From Salmonella enterica subsp. houtenae serovar Houten (lineage in GTDB: Bacteria; Pseudomonadota; Gammaproteobacteria; Enterobacterales; Enterobacteriaceae): a DNA stretch of 64,000 nucleotides. Where the stretch lies: positions 3,038,001-3,102,000 of the forward strand of contig LS483478.1 of assembly GCA_900478215.1 (NCBI GenBank), in the 5' to 3' direction. The notes beneath the pieces are model-generated. The model was given only the letters and a program-made list of their open reading frames with translations. It did no database searches and was not told the DNA's origin. Shown here one piece after another: positions 8,183 through 17,760 of this stretch (the stretch's first letter is position 1; the number at the start of each line of letters is the position of its first letter). The translations under genes were made by a program, and so were the position numbers.

Positions 8183-9252
8183 CTATCATACAGCCCCTCA
8201 TCTGTGACGACGGTGTGCCCTTTCCCCGGGCGCACCCGTCGTACCGACTCCCGTACCGCCAGACGCCCATGCAACAATAGCGAGCCGATGGGCGCATCGG
8301 GGCGAATTAGGCGCTGTTGCAGCATCTGCACCGCCTCCGCGCCCAGCTCGTCGCGTGGCACGTGCACCGCCGTAAGTGGAACATCTTCTATCGCCGCCAG
8401 ATTAAACGCGTCAATACTCATAATTGAAACATCCTGCGGCACGCGCAGGCCGCGAAGACGTAACGCATTAATAGCGCCTGCCGCCATAAAATCACCGCCG
8501 ACCAGCAAGGCGGTCGGTAACCGCCTCCCATCAGCTACATCCAGCCAGGCGCCAATCTTGTCTTCCGTTTCTTTAGCGCTGAAGTTGCTGATACTCAGTA
8601 AATCTCGCTCGTCCAGAAAATCCAGGTTGTGCTGCCGCCATGACTCTTTAATACCCGCCAGACGCTGTTCCATCGTGTAGCGGCGTAGGCACATAACGTT
8701 CATCACCTCCCGATGTCCCATTTCAAAGAGATAGCGGGCGGCAAAAGCGCCAATCAGACGATGGTCTGGCGCAATTAAAGGCAGCCGCATCCGATCATCG
8801 CGACAATTGATCAGTACGCACGGTTTAGCGAGATCCGCCGCCAGATCGTGAATGTGCGGATCGTCAATGCCAATCAGGATCGCCGCCTGGGTCTCCGCGT
8901 CATTCATTCTGGCCAGAAACAGCGCCGGGTCACTGTCGTTCTCTTCCAGCGCGCAGTAGCGCAGGCGTACTTCATGCGGCGCGAGCGCTTTACTGATGCT
9001 CTGGATTACGCGGTAGTAAAAAATGTCCAGTCGCTCATCAAACGCCCGCGGCGGCGCGAAAACAAGCAAATTGTTAAGCAACAGGCGGCCTGCGGCCATA
9101 CCTTCCATGACTCCCAACTCGCGGGCGCAGGTCAGAACCTCTTTACGCGCGTGGACGCTGGTATTTGATTTCCCAGCCAGCACGCGCGACACCGTACTGG
9201 CAGACAGCCCGGTGCGCGCGGCAATTTCTGCGATTTTCAGCTTCTTTTCCAT
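8179..9252 (-). CDS. LacI-family transcriptional regulator of a sugar locus
   Basis: A 357-aa LacI/GalR-type repressor. The N-terminal helix-turn-helix is LKIAEIAARTGLSASTVSRVLAG (residues 5-27), followed by a hinge and a periplasmic-binding-like effector domain (AILIGIDDP, INCRDDRM, AFAARYLFEMGHREVMNV, LLVGGDFMAAGAINALR). The start at 9252 gives the compact N-terminus normal for the family. A GTG at 9264 is possible but less likely. It is divergent from the transporter and GH31 glycosidase genes and probably represses them in response to a sugar. The effector is unknown. K-12 has no regulator at this site. Base composition and codon use look normal for the chromosome. Confidence 0.85.
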   Translation of the reverse strand: MEKKLKIAEIAARTGLSASTVSRVLAGKSNTSVHARKEVLTCARELGVMEGMAAGRLLLNNLLVFAPPRAFDERLDIFYYRVIQSISKALAPHEVRLRYCALEENDSDPALFLARMNDAETQAAILIGIDDPHIHDLAADLAKPCVLINCRDDRMRLPLIAPDHRLIGAFAARYLFEMGHREVMNVMCLRRYTMEQRLAGIKESWRQHNLDFLDERDLLSISNFSAKETEDKIGAWLDVADGRRLPTALLVGGDFMAAGAINALRLRGLRVPQDVSIMSIDAFNLAAIEDVPLTAVHVPRDELGAEAVQMLQQRLIRPDAPIGSLLLHGRLAVRESVRRVRPGKGHTVVTDEGLYDS

Positions 9253-9277
9253 TTTGTGATCCACTTCAAATTCAGAA

Positions 9278-9293
9278 ATGAAAGAAATTTCAT
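9278..9293. promoter_or_regulatory. Candidate operator of the LacI-type regulator
   Basis: ATGAAA-GAAA-TTTCAT is a perfect 6-bp-arm inverted repeat 26 bases before the regulator start. It is a candidate for autoregulation. The rest of the 298-base divergent region holds two other symmetric elements: GGTA-TTTG-TACC at 9328-9339, and ACAGTT-N8-AACTGT at 9496-9515, only 36 bases before the transporter start. Which of these the repressor binds cannot be decided from sequence alone. Confidence 0.4.
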
Positions 9294-9495
9294 AGCCAAA
9301 AAAACCCGGCTTGCCTGACCTGAAAAAGGTATTTGTACCCTAGCGTAGCGTGCGATGAAAAAACGTGCACAAAACCCGCTTTTCGGCGCTTTTTCACTCT
9401 CTTATTGTGAACTGGTAGAACAACCTCCCGCCAGAAACGGTGGAAGGTTTAAGAAATAAATCAATAAAAATCAAAAAATTAAACAATGTGGTGTG

Positions 9496-9515
9496 ACAGT
9501 TTTATCAATAACTGT
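9496..9515 (+). promoter_or_regulatory. Inverted repeat in leader of the MFS/GH31 operon
   Basis: ACAGTT and AACTGT flank an 8-base centre; outer GTG and CAC bases extend the symmetry. It may be the operator that controls the transporter-glycosidase operon, or a leader hairpin. Confidence 0.35.
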
Positions 9516-9550
9516 TCCACCGCGCCTTATACCATTCCGTGGAGACCCTT

Positions 9551-10852
9551 ATGAGCCAGGGCATCAATAATGATATGGCCGCCAACAAGCCCCGCCGCGT
9601 AGTAAAAAATCTGCGCTGGTGGATGCTGATCCTCTTTTTGCTTGGCGTCACCGTTAATTACATCACTCGCAATTCGCTGGGCATTCTGGCGCCGGAGCTG
9701 AAAAGCAGTCTGGGGATCACCACCGAGCAGTATTCGTGGATTGTCGGCGCGTTCCAGCTAGCCTATACCTTGTTCCAGCCGCTGTGCGGTTGGCTAATTG
9801 ACGTGATCGGCCTCAAACTGGGCTTTATGATCTGCGCCGGATTGTGGGCGCTGGCCTGCTTACTTCATGCCGGCGCTGGTAGCTGGTTACAGCTTGCTAT
9901 TCTGCGTTTTTTTATGGGCGGCGCGGAGGCGGCTGCGACCCCGGCCAATGCTAAAACCATTGGCGAATGGTTCCCGAAATCCGAACGCCCTATCGCGTCG
10001 GGTTGGGCGGGCGTTGGCTTCTCGATCGGCGCAATGTTGGCGCCGCCCATCATTTACATTGCCCATGCATCTTTTGGCTGGCAGGGCGCGTTTATGTTTA
10101 CCGGCGTACTGGCGATGCTGTGGGTCGTACTGTGGTGGATATTCTATAACACGCCGGATAACCACCCTAACCTGAGCCAGAGTGAACTGGACTATATTCA
10201 CCAGGATAAGGAAGCCCCGGCGATAAAATTACCGTTCCTCGCTGCGCTGAAAACGGTCGCCAGGAATAAACGTTTCTATGGGATCGCCATCCCGGCTTTT
10301 ATGGCAGAGCCTGCCTGGGCGGTGCTGAGCTTCTGGGTGCCGCTGTATCTGTCAAAAGAGCTGGGTATGGATCTCAAGCAAATCGCCATGTTCGCCTGGC
10401 TGCCATTCCTCGCCGCCGATCTCGGTAGCGTTGCCAGTGGTTATCTGACCAGGCTCTATACCCGTATTTTCGGTTGTACCCGTATCAATTCGGTCGTCGC
10501 GAGCTCCGTTACCGGCGCATTTCTGATGATTTCACTGGCGATAGTCGCCTTCACCAAAAGCCCCTATATCACCATCATTCTGATCTCCATCGGCGGCTTC
10601 GGCCATCAGATCATCTCCTGCATGTTAAGCGCGCTGGTCGTGGAGTCGTTCGATAAGGGACAAATGGCGACTGTTAACGGTATGCGCGGTTCTGCCGCAT
10701 GGATCGCGAGCTTCCTGTTTTCCCTGATGATCGGGGTGACGGCCGACAAAATCGGCTTCAACCCACTGTTTATCGCCATGGGCTTCTTCGATCTGATTGG
10801 CGCCTTCTTCCTGGTTACTTTTATTGCTGAACGTCGCGCACAACGCGCCTGA
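9551..10852 (+). CDS. MFS transporter, hexuronate/anion-symporter-like
   Basis: A 433-aa inner-membrane permease of the major facilitator superfamily with about 12 hydrophobic segments. It resembles the anion:cation symporter group (ExuT/GudP type): an early NYITRNSLGILAPELK segment, YSWIVGAFQLAYTLFQPLCGWLID, and EWFPKSERPIASGWAGVGFSIGAMLAPP. The ATG at 9551 has GGAG six bases upstream. A GTG at 9539 is a less likely start. It is followed 14 bases later by the GH31 gene, so it probably imports the oligosaccharide or acidic sugar that the enzyme cleaves. The substrate is not predictable from sequence. Confidence 0.87.
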   Translation: MSQGINNDMAANKPRRVVKNLRWWMLILFLLGVTVNYITRNSLGILAPELKSSLGITTEQYSWIVGAFQLAYTLFQPLCGWLIDVIGLKLGFMICAGLWALACLLHAGAGSWLQLAILRFFMGGAEAAATPANAKTIGEWFPKSERPIASGWAGVGFSIGAMLAPPIIYIAHASFGWQGAFMFTGVLAMLWVVLWWIFYNTPDNHPNLSQSELDYIHQDKEAPAIKLPFLAALKTVARNKRFYGIAIPAFMAEPAWAVLSFWVPLYLSKELGMDLKQIAMFAWLPFLAADLGSVASGYLTRLYTRIFGCTRINSVVASSVTGAFLMISLAIVAFTKSPYITIILISIGGFGHQIISCMLSALVVESFDKGQMATVNGMRGSAAWIASFLFSLMIGVTADKIGFNPLFIAMGFFDLIGAFFLVTFIAERRAQRA

Positions 10853-10866
10853 GAGTGAATGTAGAT

Positions 10867-13230
10867 ATGAAAACACTGAAGAACTGGATATTACAAAAAC
10901 AGTTACCCCACCACGTTGAACTGCTGGTCGACGGCCAGCATACGCTGTGTCTTTACGTGCTGGAGGAAAATCTGTTTCGTGTGCTGATAAAACGTAAAGG
11001 CGAACTGGCGCTGGACCGCACCTGGAGTATCGCTCCTGCGCAGGATGTACCGTGGGAAGGCCGCAAGCGAGAAGACCTCAGCGGCTTTACCCTGCCCGCC
11101 TGGACACTACGCAAGCAGGACGGCACGCTGATTGTCGCTACCGAATCGCTGCGCGCTACCGTCCACCAGCCGCTGTGGATTGAGTGGCAGTACCGCAATA
11201 ACGAAGGCAAGTGGCAGCCACTGGTTAACGACCGCCCGACCAGCGCCTATCTGCTGAACGCCCACGGCGACGGCGTGGCCCACTATCAACACCGCCGTAA
11301 GGACGAGCGTTTTTATGGTTTGGGCGATAAAGCGGGCGACCTGCAGCGTACCGGAAAACGCTATGAGATGCGCAATCTTGACGCTATGGGTTACAACGCA
11401 GTCAGCACCGATCCGCTGTATAAACATATTCCGTTTACCATTACCCGCCGCGATGACGTTAGCTTCGGGCTATTTTATGACAACCTCAGTAGCTGCTGGC
11501 TGGATCTGGGCAACGAAATTGATAACTACCACGCCGCCTACCGTCGCTGGCAGGCGGAAGCGGGCGATATCGACTACTACCTGTTTACCGGCGAGCGTGT
11601 GCTTGACGTCACCAAAGCCTTTGTTCGCCTGACCGGGAAAACGCTGTTCGGGCCGAAGTGGAGCCTGGGCTACAGCGGTTCGACTATGCATTACACCGAT
11701 GCGCCGGATGCGCAAAACCAGTTGATGAATTTTATTCGCCTGTGCGACGAACACGCCATTCCGTGTGATGCCTTCCAACTCTCTTCAGGTTATACCTCGA
11801 TTAACGGCAAGCGCTACGTGTTCAACTGGAACTACGACAAGGTGCCGCAACCGAAGGTGATGAGTCAGGCATTCCACGACGCGGGGCTACATCTGGCGGC
11901 TAACATCAAACCGTGCCTGTTGCAGGATCACCCGCGCTATCACGACGTGGCGGAACAAGGGTTATTTATCCGCGACTCCGAAAACGATACGCCGGAACGC
12001 TCCAGTTTCTGGGATGATGAAGGTTCCAATCTCGACTTTACTAACCCGCAAACTGTCGCCTGGTGGCAGAACGGCGTGACCACGCAATTGCTGGAGATGG
12101 GCATCGATGCCACCTGGAACGATAACAACGAGTTTGAAGTGTGGGACGGCGAAGCGCGTTGCCACGGCTTTGGCAATGAGATAGCCATTAAACATATTCG
12201 CCCGGTGATGCCGCTGTTGATGATCCGCGCGTCGATGGAAGCGCAGCAACGCTTTGCGCCGACAAAACGCCCGTATCTGATCTCCCGTTCAGGCTGCGCC
12301 GGGATGCAGCGCTACGTACAGACATGGAGTGGCGATAACCGTACCAGTTGGGATACTCTGCGCTACAACATTCGCATGGGTTTGGGGATGAGCCTCTCCG
12401 GGCTGTATAACCTGGGCCACGATGTCGGCGGTTTCTCCGGCGATAAACCGGACCCAGAGCTGTTTGTGCGCTGGGTACAGAACGGCGTGATGCACCCGCG
12501 CTTTACCATCCATTCGTGGAACGATGACCATACGGTCAACGAACCGTGGATGTATCCGGGCGTCACGCCAGCCATTCGTAGCGCCATTGAGCTACGCTAC
12601 CGTCTGTTGCCCTACTTCTACACCCTGTTATGGCTGGCGCATGCCGACGACGAGCCGATGCTGCGCCCTACTTTCCTCGACCACGAGCACGACGCGCAGA
12701 CTTTTGAGGAGTGCGACGACTTCCTGCTGGGACGCGATATTCTGGTCGCAAGTGTCGTCGTACCGGGTGAACGTCAGCGCCGCCTCTGGCTGCCGGACAA
12801 CCAAACCGGCTGGTATGATTTCTATACCGGCGCGTGGTTCAGCGGCGGGCAGTGGATTATCGTCGACGCGCCGCTGGAAAAACTGCCGCTGCTGGTACGC
12901 GCGGGGGCGGGACTGCCGCTGAGCGATCGTATCTCCTACGTGAACGCGGCTAAAGATACCTCGCGTGAGCTAAAACTGTTCCCGGTGAAAGGCGCAGGCG
13001 TATCGTCAGGGTTGCTGTTTGAGGATGACGGCGAGTCATGGGGGTATCAGAAAGGTCACGCGCTGTGGCTGGAATGGGAGATGGTCTGTACCGCCACGAC
13101 GATTGATCTGACGATAAACGCGCGCGGCGATTATCGCCCGGCGTGGCAAACATTGCAGGTATCATTACCGGCAGGAGAAAAACGCAAGCTGCGGATAAAT
13201 AATGAAGACAGGAGTGAGTGGGCACGGTAG
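10867..13230 (+). CDS. Glycoside hydrolase family 31 (alpha-glycosidase)
   Basis: A 787-aa GH31 enzyme with an N-terminal beta-sandwich, a catalytic barrel and C-terminal beta domains. The nucleophile is Asp419 in ATWNDNNEFE, and the acid/base is Asp490 in WSGDNRTSW. HDVGGFSG at 518-525 is also a family signature. The nucleophile motif W-N-D-N-N-E differs from the common W-x-D-M-N-E. There is no signal peptide, so it acts in the cytoplasm on imported substrate. Alpha-glucosidase is the default name, but alpha-xylosidase or another specificity is possible. The start at 10867 is chosen over a GTG at 10855, though either could be used. It lies in an operon with the MFS transporter. Confidence 0.88.
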   Translation: MKTLKNWILQKQLPHHVELLVDGQHTLCLYVLEENLFRVLIKRKGELALDRTWSIAPAQDVPWEGRKREDLSGFTLPAWTLRKQDGTLIVATESLRATVHQPLWIEWQYRNNEGKWQPLVNDRPTSAYLLNAHGDGVAHYQHRRKDERFYGLGDKAGDLQRTGKRYEMRNLDAMGYNAVSTDPLYKHIPFTITRRDDVSFGLFYDNLSSCWLDLGNEIDNYHAAYRRWQAEAGDIDYYLFTGERVLDVTKAFVRLTGKTLFGPKWSLGYSGSTMHYTDAPDAQNQLMNFIRLCDEHAIPCDAFQLSSGYTSINGKRYVFNWNYDKVPQPKVMSQAFHDAGLHLAANIKPCLLQDHPRYHDVAEQGLFIRDSENDTPERSSFWDDEGSNLDFTNPQTVAWWQNGVTTQLLEMGIDATWNDNNEFEVWDGEARCHGFGNEIAIKHIRPVMPLLMIRASMEAQQRFAPTKRPYLISRSGCAGMQRYVQTWSGDNRTSWDTLRYNIRMGLGMSLSGLYNLGHDVGGFSGDKPDPELFVRWVQNGVMHPRFTIHSWNDDHTVNEPWMYPGVTPAIRSAIELRYRLLPYFYTLLWLAHADDEPMLRPTFLDHEHDAQTFEECDDFLLGRDILVASVVVPGERQRRLWLPDNQTGWYDFYTGAWFSGGQWIIVDAPLEKLPLLVRAGAGLPLSDRISYVNAAKDTSRELKLFPVKGAGVSSGLLFEDDGESWGYQKGHALWLEWEMVCTATTIDLTINARGDYRPAWQTLQVSLPAGEKRKLRINNEDRSEWAR

Positions 13231-13243
13231 TCAATATTGTCAT

Positions 13244-13283
13244 CTTACCGGACCTACGCGTCAGGATACGTAGGCCCGGTAAG
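13244..13283. repeat. REP element
   Basis: CTTACCGG and CCGGTAAG arms enclose CCTACG and CGTAGG, forming one REP palindrome between the convergent GH31 gene and ybiT. Confidence 0.7.
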
Positions 13284-13294
13284 CGCATCAGTTT

Positions 13295-14889
13295 TTAGCT
13301 TTCAATCCCTTTACTACGCAAATAATCGTCGTAGTTGCCGCTGAAGTCCACTACGCGCTCCGGCGTAATTTCAATGACGCGGGTTGCCAGCGAACTGACG
13401 AACTCACGGTCGTGTGAAACAAAGATCAGCGTGCCCTGATACAGCTCCAGCGCCACATTCAGCGACTCGATCGACTCCATATCCAGGTGGTTAGTCGGTT
13501 CGTCCATGATCAGGATATTCGGCTTTTGCATCATCAATTTGCCGAACAGCATACGGCCCTTCTCGCCACCGGAAAGTACTTTCGCAGGCTTCTTAATATC
13601 ATCCTGGCTAAATAGCAGGCGGCCCAGAATACTGCGCACTGCCTGCTCGTCGTCGCCTTCCTGCTTCCACTGACTCATCCATTCAAACACCGTCAGGTCA
13701 TTTTCGAATTCATATTCGTGGTCCTGCGCGTAGTAACCAATACGCGCGTTTTCCGACCATTTGACGGTGCCGTGATCGGCGTCGAGATCGCCGACCAGCG
13801 TCTTCAGCAACGTAGATTTACCCACGCCATTGGTGCCGAGTACCGCCAACTTCTCGCCGACTTCGAGCAGCAAATTGACATTTTTAAACAGCGGACCGTT
13901 ATCAAAACCTTTCGTCAGCGCCTCCACTTCCAGAGCGTTACGGAACAGTTTTTTATCCTGCTCAAAACGGATGAACGGGTTCTGACGGCTGGAGGCTTTC
14001 ACCTCTTCCAACTTGATTTTATCAATCTGCCGCGCGCGCGACGTTGCCTGACGCGATTTAGAGGCATTGGCGCTAAAACGGCTGACGAAAGATTGCAGCT
14101 CGGCAATTTGCGCTTTTTTCTTCGCATTATCGGCCAACAGACGTTCACGCGCCTGAGTCGCCGCCGTCATATACTCATCATAATTACCCGGATAGACGCG
14201 CAAATCACCGTAATCCAGATCCGCCATATGCGTACAGACCATGTTCAGGAAGTGACGGTCGTGCGAAATGATGATCATCGTGCTATCGCGCTCGTTCAGC
14301 ACCTGCTCCAGCCAACGGATAGTATCAATATCCAGGTTGTTGGTCGGTTCGTCGAGCAACAGAATATCCGGGTTAGAGAATAACGCCTGCGCCAGCAGCA
14401 CACGCAATTTCCAGCCTGGCGCGACTTCACTCATCAGACCGTAATGCTGCTCCAGCGGGATGCCCACCCCAGCAGCAGTTCGCCCGCGCGCGCCTCAGCG
14501 GAATAACCGTCCATCTCGCCGTATTTTACTTCCAGATCGGCGACTTTATAACCGTCTTCTTCGCTCATTTCCGGCAAGGCGTAGATACGGTCGCGCTCCT
14601 GCTTGACTTCCCACAGTTCACCATGCCCCATAATGACAGTATCAAGTACAGTGAACGCTTCAAAAGCGAACTGGTCCTGACGCAGCTTACCGATGCGCTC
14701 ATTCGGATCGAGGGAAACATTGCCCAGCGTCGGCTCCAGGTCGCCGCCGAGGATTTTCATAAAAGTGGATTTTCCGCTACCGTTGGCGCCGATCAGGCCG
14801 TAACGGTTGCCGCCGCCAAATTTGACGGAAATGTTTTCGAACAGCGGCTTACTGCCGAACTGCATGGTAACGTTGCTGGAAACTAACAC
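13295..14889 (-). pseudogene. ybiT: ybiT, ABC-F ATPase, interrupted by a -1 frameshift
   Basis: ABC-F family protein with two ATPase domains and no membrane part. Relatives act on ribosomes. The first part reads MLVSSNVTMQFGSKPLF with Walker A GANGSGKS at 34-41 and stays in frame to Gly141 (ARAGELLLG). The conserved continuation VGIPLEQHYGLMSEVAPGWK is then found in another frame. One base is missing near 14467-14468: conserved GGC-GTG-GGC reads GGGTGGGC. The rest is intact to ...YLRSKGIES, including a second Walker A (GTNGVGKS) and LSGGEKGRM. Repairing one base would give 531 aa (530 in E. coli). It may be a real recent lesion or a sequencing error in a G-run. As written, only a 151-residue fragment is made. 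Confidence 0.85.
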
Positions 14890-15108
14890 AGGCTTATCCT
14901 GAAAAAAGATGTGACAAACCGCTTATTATGCCACAAGTCTGAAATAAGATCGCGCCCTGTAACAAAGGGCTACACTGAACCGTACGGGAAAAAAACGTGA
15001 TTTCGTACACATCTGAATTCCCTGTTTACTGGAATGCACCTATAATGCGCTCCCAACATGACAGAATTCTCAACCCACTAGCCTGCTTGGCACAGAATCT
15101 CGCATAAC

Positions 15109-16029
15109 ATGAATATGAAATTAACAACGCTTTTCGCGGCGGCTTTCGCTGTAGTTGGTTTTTGTAAAACAGCCTCAGCAGTCACTTACCCGCTGCCTAC
15201 CGATGGCAGTCGTTTAATTGGGCAAAATCAGGTCATCACCGTTCCGGAGGGCAATACCCAGCCGCTGGAGTATTTTGCCGCGGAGTATCAGATGGGGCTG
15301 TCCAACATGCTGGAAGCCAACCCTGGCGTGGATACCTTCCTGCCGAAGGGCGGTACCGTGCTGAACATTCCGCAGCAGTTGATCCTGCCGGATACCGTAC
15401 ACGAAGGCATTATCATCAATAGCGCGGAAATGCGCCTCTATTACTACCCGAAAGGCACGAACACCGTTATCGTCCTGCCGATTGGGATCGGTCAGTTAGG
15501 TAAAGATACGCCTATCAACTGGACGACCAAAGTTGAACGTAAAAAAGCCGGTCCGACCTGGACGCCGACGGCAAAAATGCACGCTGAATATGCCGCTGCC
15601 GGCGAACCGTTGCCTGCCGTCGTGCCTGCGGGTCCGGATAACCCAATGGGGTTGTACGCGCTGTATATTGGTCGCCTGTATGCTATTCACGGCACCAACG
15701 CCAACTTTGGCATCGGGCTTCGCGTGAGCCACGGTTGCGTGCGTCTGCGCAACGACGATATCAAATTCCTGTTTGAAAATGTGCCGGTCGGCACCCGCGT
15801 GCAGTTTATCGATGAGCCGGTAAAAGCCACCACCGAGCCGGACGGCAGTCGTTACATTGAGGTGCATAACCCGCTGTCAACGACGGAAGCACAGTTTGAA
15901 GGTAAGGAAGCGGTGCCGATCACGCTTAATAAGAGTATCCTGGCTGTCACCAACGAGCCTGACGTTGATCAGACCGTCGTACAACAGGCGGTTCAGGATC
16001 GTTCCGGGATGCCGGTTCGTCTGAACTGA
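15109..16029 (+). CDS. ldtB: L,D-transpeptidase LdtB (YbiS)
   Basis: Periplasmic L,D-transpeptidase that attaches Braun lipoprotein to peptidoglycan meso-diaminopimelate. The 306-aa length equals E. coli LdtB. A signal peptide covers residues 1-24, cleaved after TASA. A LysM-like segment follows (EYFAAEYQMGLSNMLEANPGVDTFLPKGG). The YkuD catalytic motif is HGTN (His194) and SHGCVRLRNDD with nucleophile Cys210. It stands alone, divergent from ybiT and convergent with ybiR. Confidence 0.96.
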   Translation: MNMKLTTLFAAAFAVVGFCKTASAVTYPLPTDGSRLIGQNQVITVPEGNTQPLEYFAAEYQMGLSNMLEANPGVDTFLPKGGTVLNIPQQLILPDTVHEGIIINSAEMRLYYYPKGTNTVIVLPIGIGQLGKDTPINWTTKVERKKAGPTWTPTAKMHAEYAAAGEPLPAVVPAGPDNPMGLYALYIGRLYAIHGTNANFGIGLRVSHGCVRLRNDDIKFLFENVPVGTRVQFIDEPVKATTEPDGSRYIEVHNPLSTTEAQFEGKEAVPITLNKSILAVTNEPDVDQTVVQQAVQDRSGMPVRLN

Positions 16030-16043
16030 CAGACTCTGCCTAC

Positions 16044-16070
16044 GAAGCCCGATAGACATTATCGGGCTTC
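16044..16070. terminator. Terminator hairpin between ldtB and ybiR
   Basis: GAAGCCCGAT and ATCGGGCTTC form a 10-bp stem with a 7-nt loop in the 43-base gap between these convergent genes. T-tracts are weak on both sides. It is a likely shared terminator. Confidence 0.6.
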
Positions 16071-16072
16071 TC

Positions 16073-17185
16073 TTACGGCATCAGTTGCAATAATCCATAT
16101 CCCACCAGCGCCGCCCATGCCAGCATCGGCAGCGAATAAAAATGAAATCGCCACCAGATTCGGCGATCGTTCGCCATCCGTAAAGCAATAAGATTTGCCA
16201 GCGACCCCGGCAGCAGACCAAACCCGCCGATATTCACCGCCCACGCCAGCAGCGTCGAGGCCGGTACATAGTTCAGCAGGAGGATGGTACTGGGCACATT
16301 ACTGATAACCTGCGACAGGCCGATAGCGGTTAGCCAAAGTCCCAGGCGAGACAATGCGCCAACCTGGTTGAAAACGCCCTGCAACGCCGGCAATTGCGTT
16401 AGCAGATGAACATCAATAAACATCGCCATAAATACCAGCAGCAGCGTCCAATCCACGCTGACTATCACCCTGCGCGCCAGTACAATAAACCCCGCCGCCA
16501 CCAACACCAGTCCCCATAACTCTTGCCTGAGCTCCAGCGCGGTAAGAAAAACGACATATAATCCCAGGCAACTCCACACCAAACGGGGCTGCCACTGCGG
16601 CGAACGCGTACCGGTATGATACTGTAACGCCCTACCCGGAAAACAAAACCAGCACAGGAGCAGTAACGTCAGCATCATCATGGCGGCAAGCGGCGCCATT
16701 TGCCCGCTAAATTCAGCAAAGGTTAAGCCGGAGCGTCCCCACAACAGAATATTTTGCGGATTACCGACAGGCGTCAGCAACGAACCGGCGTTCACCGCCA
16801 ACGCTTCAAAAATAATCAATCGGTTGACTGGAATCGCGCACAGTTTTTTCAACGTTATCGTCAGCGGCACAACGATAAACAGCGCGACATCGTTTGTCAG
16901 AAAGGTCGACAGCGCCGCCGCAGCCAGCACCAGGAACATCGCCAGTTGCCGCTCGGTATGAAACCGGCGCGTCATCTTACGCCCCAGCACATCAAAATAG
17001 CCGCTCAGCTCAACGCCTTTAGTGAGCAACATTAATCCACTGAGGGTAATAATGGTGTGCCAGTCAATCGCGTCAGGCCAGGCGCGTGGCGCAAAAGGAA
17101 CAAACAGGCTTAACGCAATCCCCACGATGATCAACAACTGAAAAAAACGGTCACGCCGCAGCGCCCGTAAAAAAGCCAGACTCAT
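16073..17185 (-). CDS. ybiR: YbiR, putative anion permease
   Basis: A 370-aa inner-membrane protein of the ArsB/CitM-like ion transporter superfamily with about ten hydrophobic segments. FLTNDVALFIVVPLT and ALAVNAGSLLTPVGNPQNILLWG are conserved: the N-D in the first helix hairpin and the G-N-P-Q-N in the re-entrant region are hallmarks of this fold. The substrate is unknown. The start codon overlaps the mntR stop (ATGA), so it is cotranscribed with mntR. A link to metal homeostasis is inferred only from that context. Confidence 0.85.
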   Translation of the reverse strand: MSLAFLRALRRDRFFQLLIIVGIALSLFVPFAPRAWPDAIDWHTIITLSGLMLLTKGVELSGYFDVLGRKMTRRFHTERQLAMFLVLAAAALSTFLTNDVALFIVVPLTITLKKLCAIPVNRLIIFEALAVNAGSLLTPVGNPQNILLWGRSGLTFAEFSGQMAPLAAMMMLTLLLLCWFCFPGRALQYHTGTRSPQWQPRLVWSCLGLYVVFLTALELRQELWGLVLVAAGFIVLARRVIVSVDWTLLLVFMAMFIDVHLLTQLPALQGVFNQVGALSRLGLWLTAIGLSQVISNVPSTILLLNYVPASTLLAWAVNIGGFGLLPGSLANLIALRMANDRRIWWRFHFYSLPMLAWAALVGYGLLQLMP

Positions 17186-17655
17186 TCTGCAGGTGTTCCA
17201 TGCTGTTGCGTGAAGGCCAAAAAGGCCTCCAATGTTTCCTGGCTGACATGATGTTCCATCCCTTCCGCATCACGACGCGCGATCTCCGGGCTTACGCCTA
17301 ACACCAGTAAAAAATTTTCTACAATTTGATGCCGCTCGCGGCTTTCCTGCGCCAGCTTCTCCCCTTCCGGCGTCAGAAAAACGCCGCGCCAGGGGATCAT
17401 TTGAATAAATCCTAACGATGCCAGGCGCTTAAGCATTTTGGCCACAGTCGGCTGGGACACGCCGAGCCGAGCCGCCATATCCACCTGACGCGCTTCCCCT
17501 ACCTCAATAATTAAATCGGAAATCAGCTCAACGTAGTCGTCTATCAACTCACGGCGATGCGCCTCTCTGACCTGACGAAATCCTTCAACGTGTTCTTCTA
17601 CGTTCACCAATTGCGTCACTTTTTTTGTTGTTGGCGTACCTGCGCGACGACCCAT
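17182..17655 (-). CDS. mntR: Manganese-responsive repressor MntR
   Basis: DtxR-family metalloregulator of 157 aa (155 in E. coli). The N-terminal winged helix contains EARQVDMAARLGVSQPTVAKMLKRL. Mn-binding residues are in the usual places (E and H in ESRERHQIVENFLLVLGVSPEIARRDAEGMEHHVS). With Mn(II) bound it represses mntH and mntS and activates mntP in E. coli. It is divergent from mntS, and its binding site lies in the gap between them. The four-base overlap with ybiR indicates an operon. Confidence 0.96.
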   Translation of the reverse strand: MGRRAGTPTTKKVTQLVNVEEHVEGFRQVREAHRRELIDDYVELISDLIIEVGEARQVDMAARLGVSQPTVAKMLKRLASLGFIQMIPWRGVFLTPEGEKLAQESRERHQIVENFLLVLGVSPEIARRDAEGMEHHVSQETLEAFLAFTQQHGTPAE

Positions 17656-17760
17656 TTTGCTTCCTCGTTTCTGTGACGCGTTAACGCGTCAGCTGACAGA
17701 GCGCTCATTGTAAACCAGAGTTGTCCTGGCACAAAAAATTAACGTTTTAGCAATAGCTAT

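Noticed and set aside
9406..9424. CRP site before the MFS/GH31 operon
   Set aside because: Only one TGTGA half-site is good; the second half (AGAACA) does not match TCACA.
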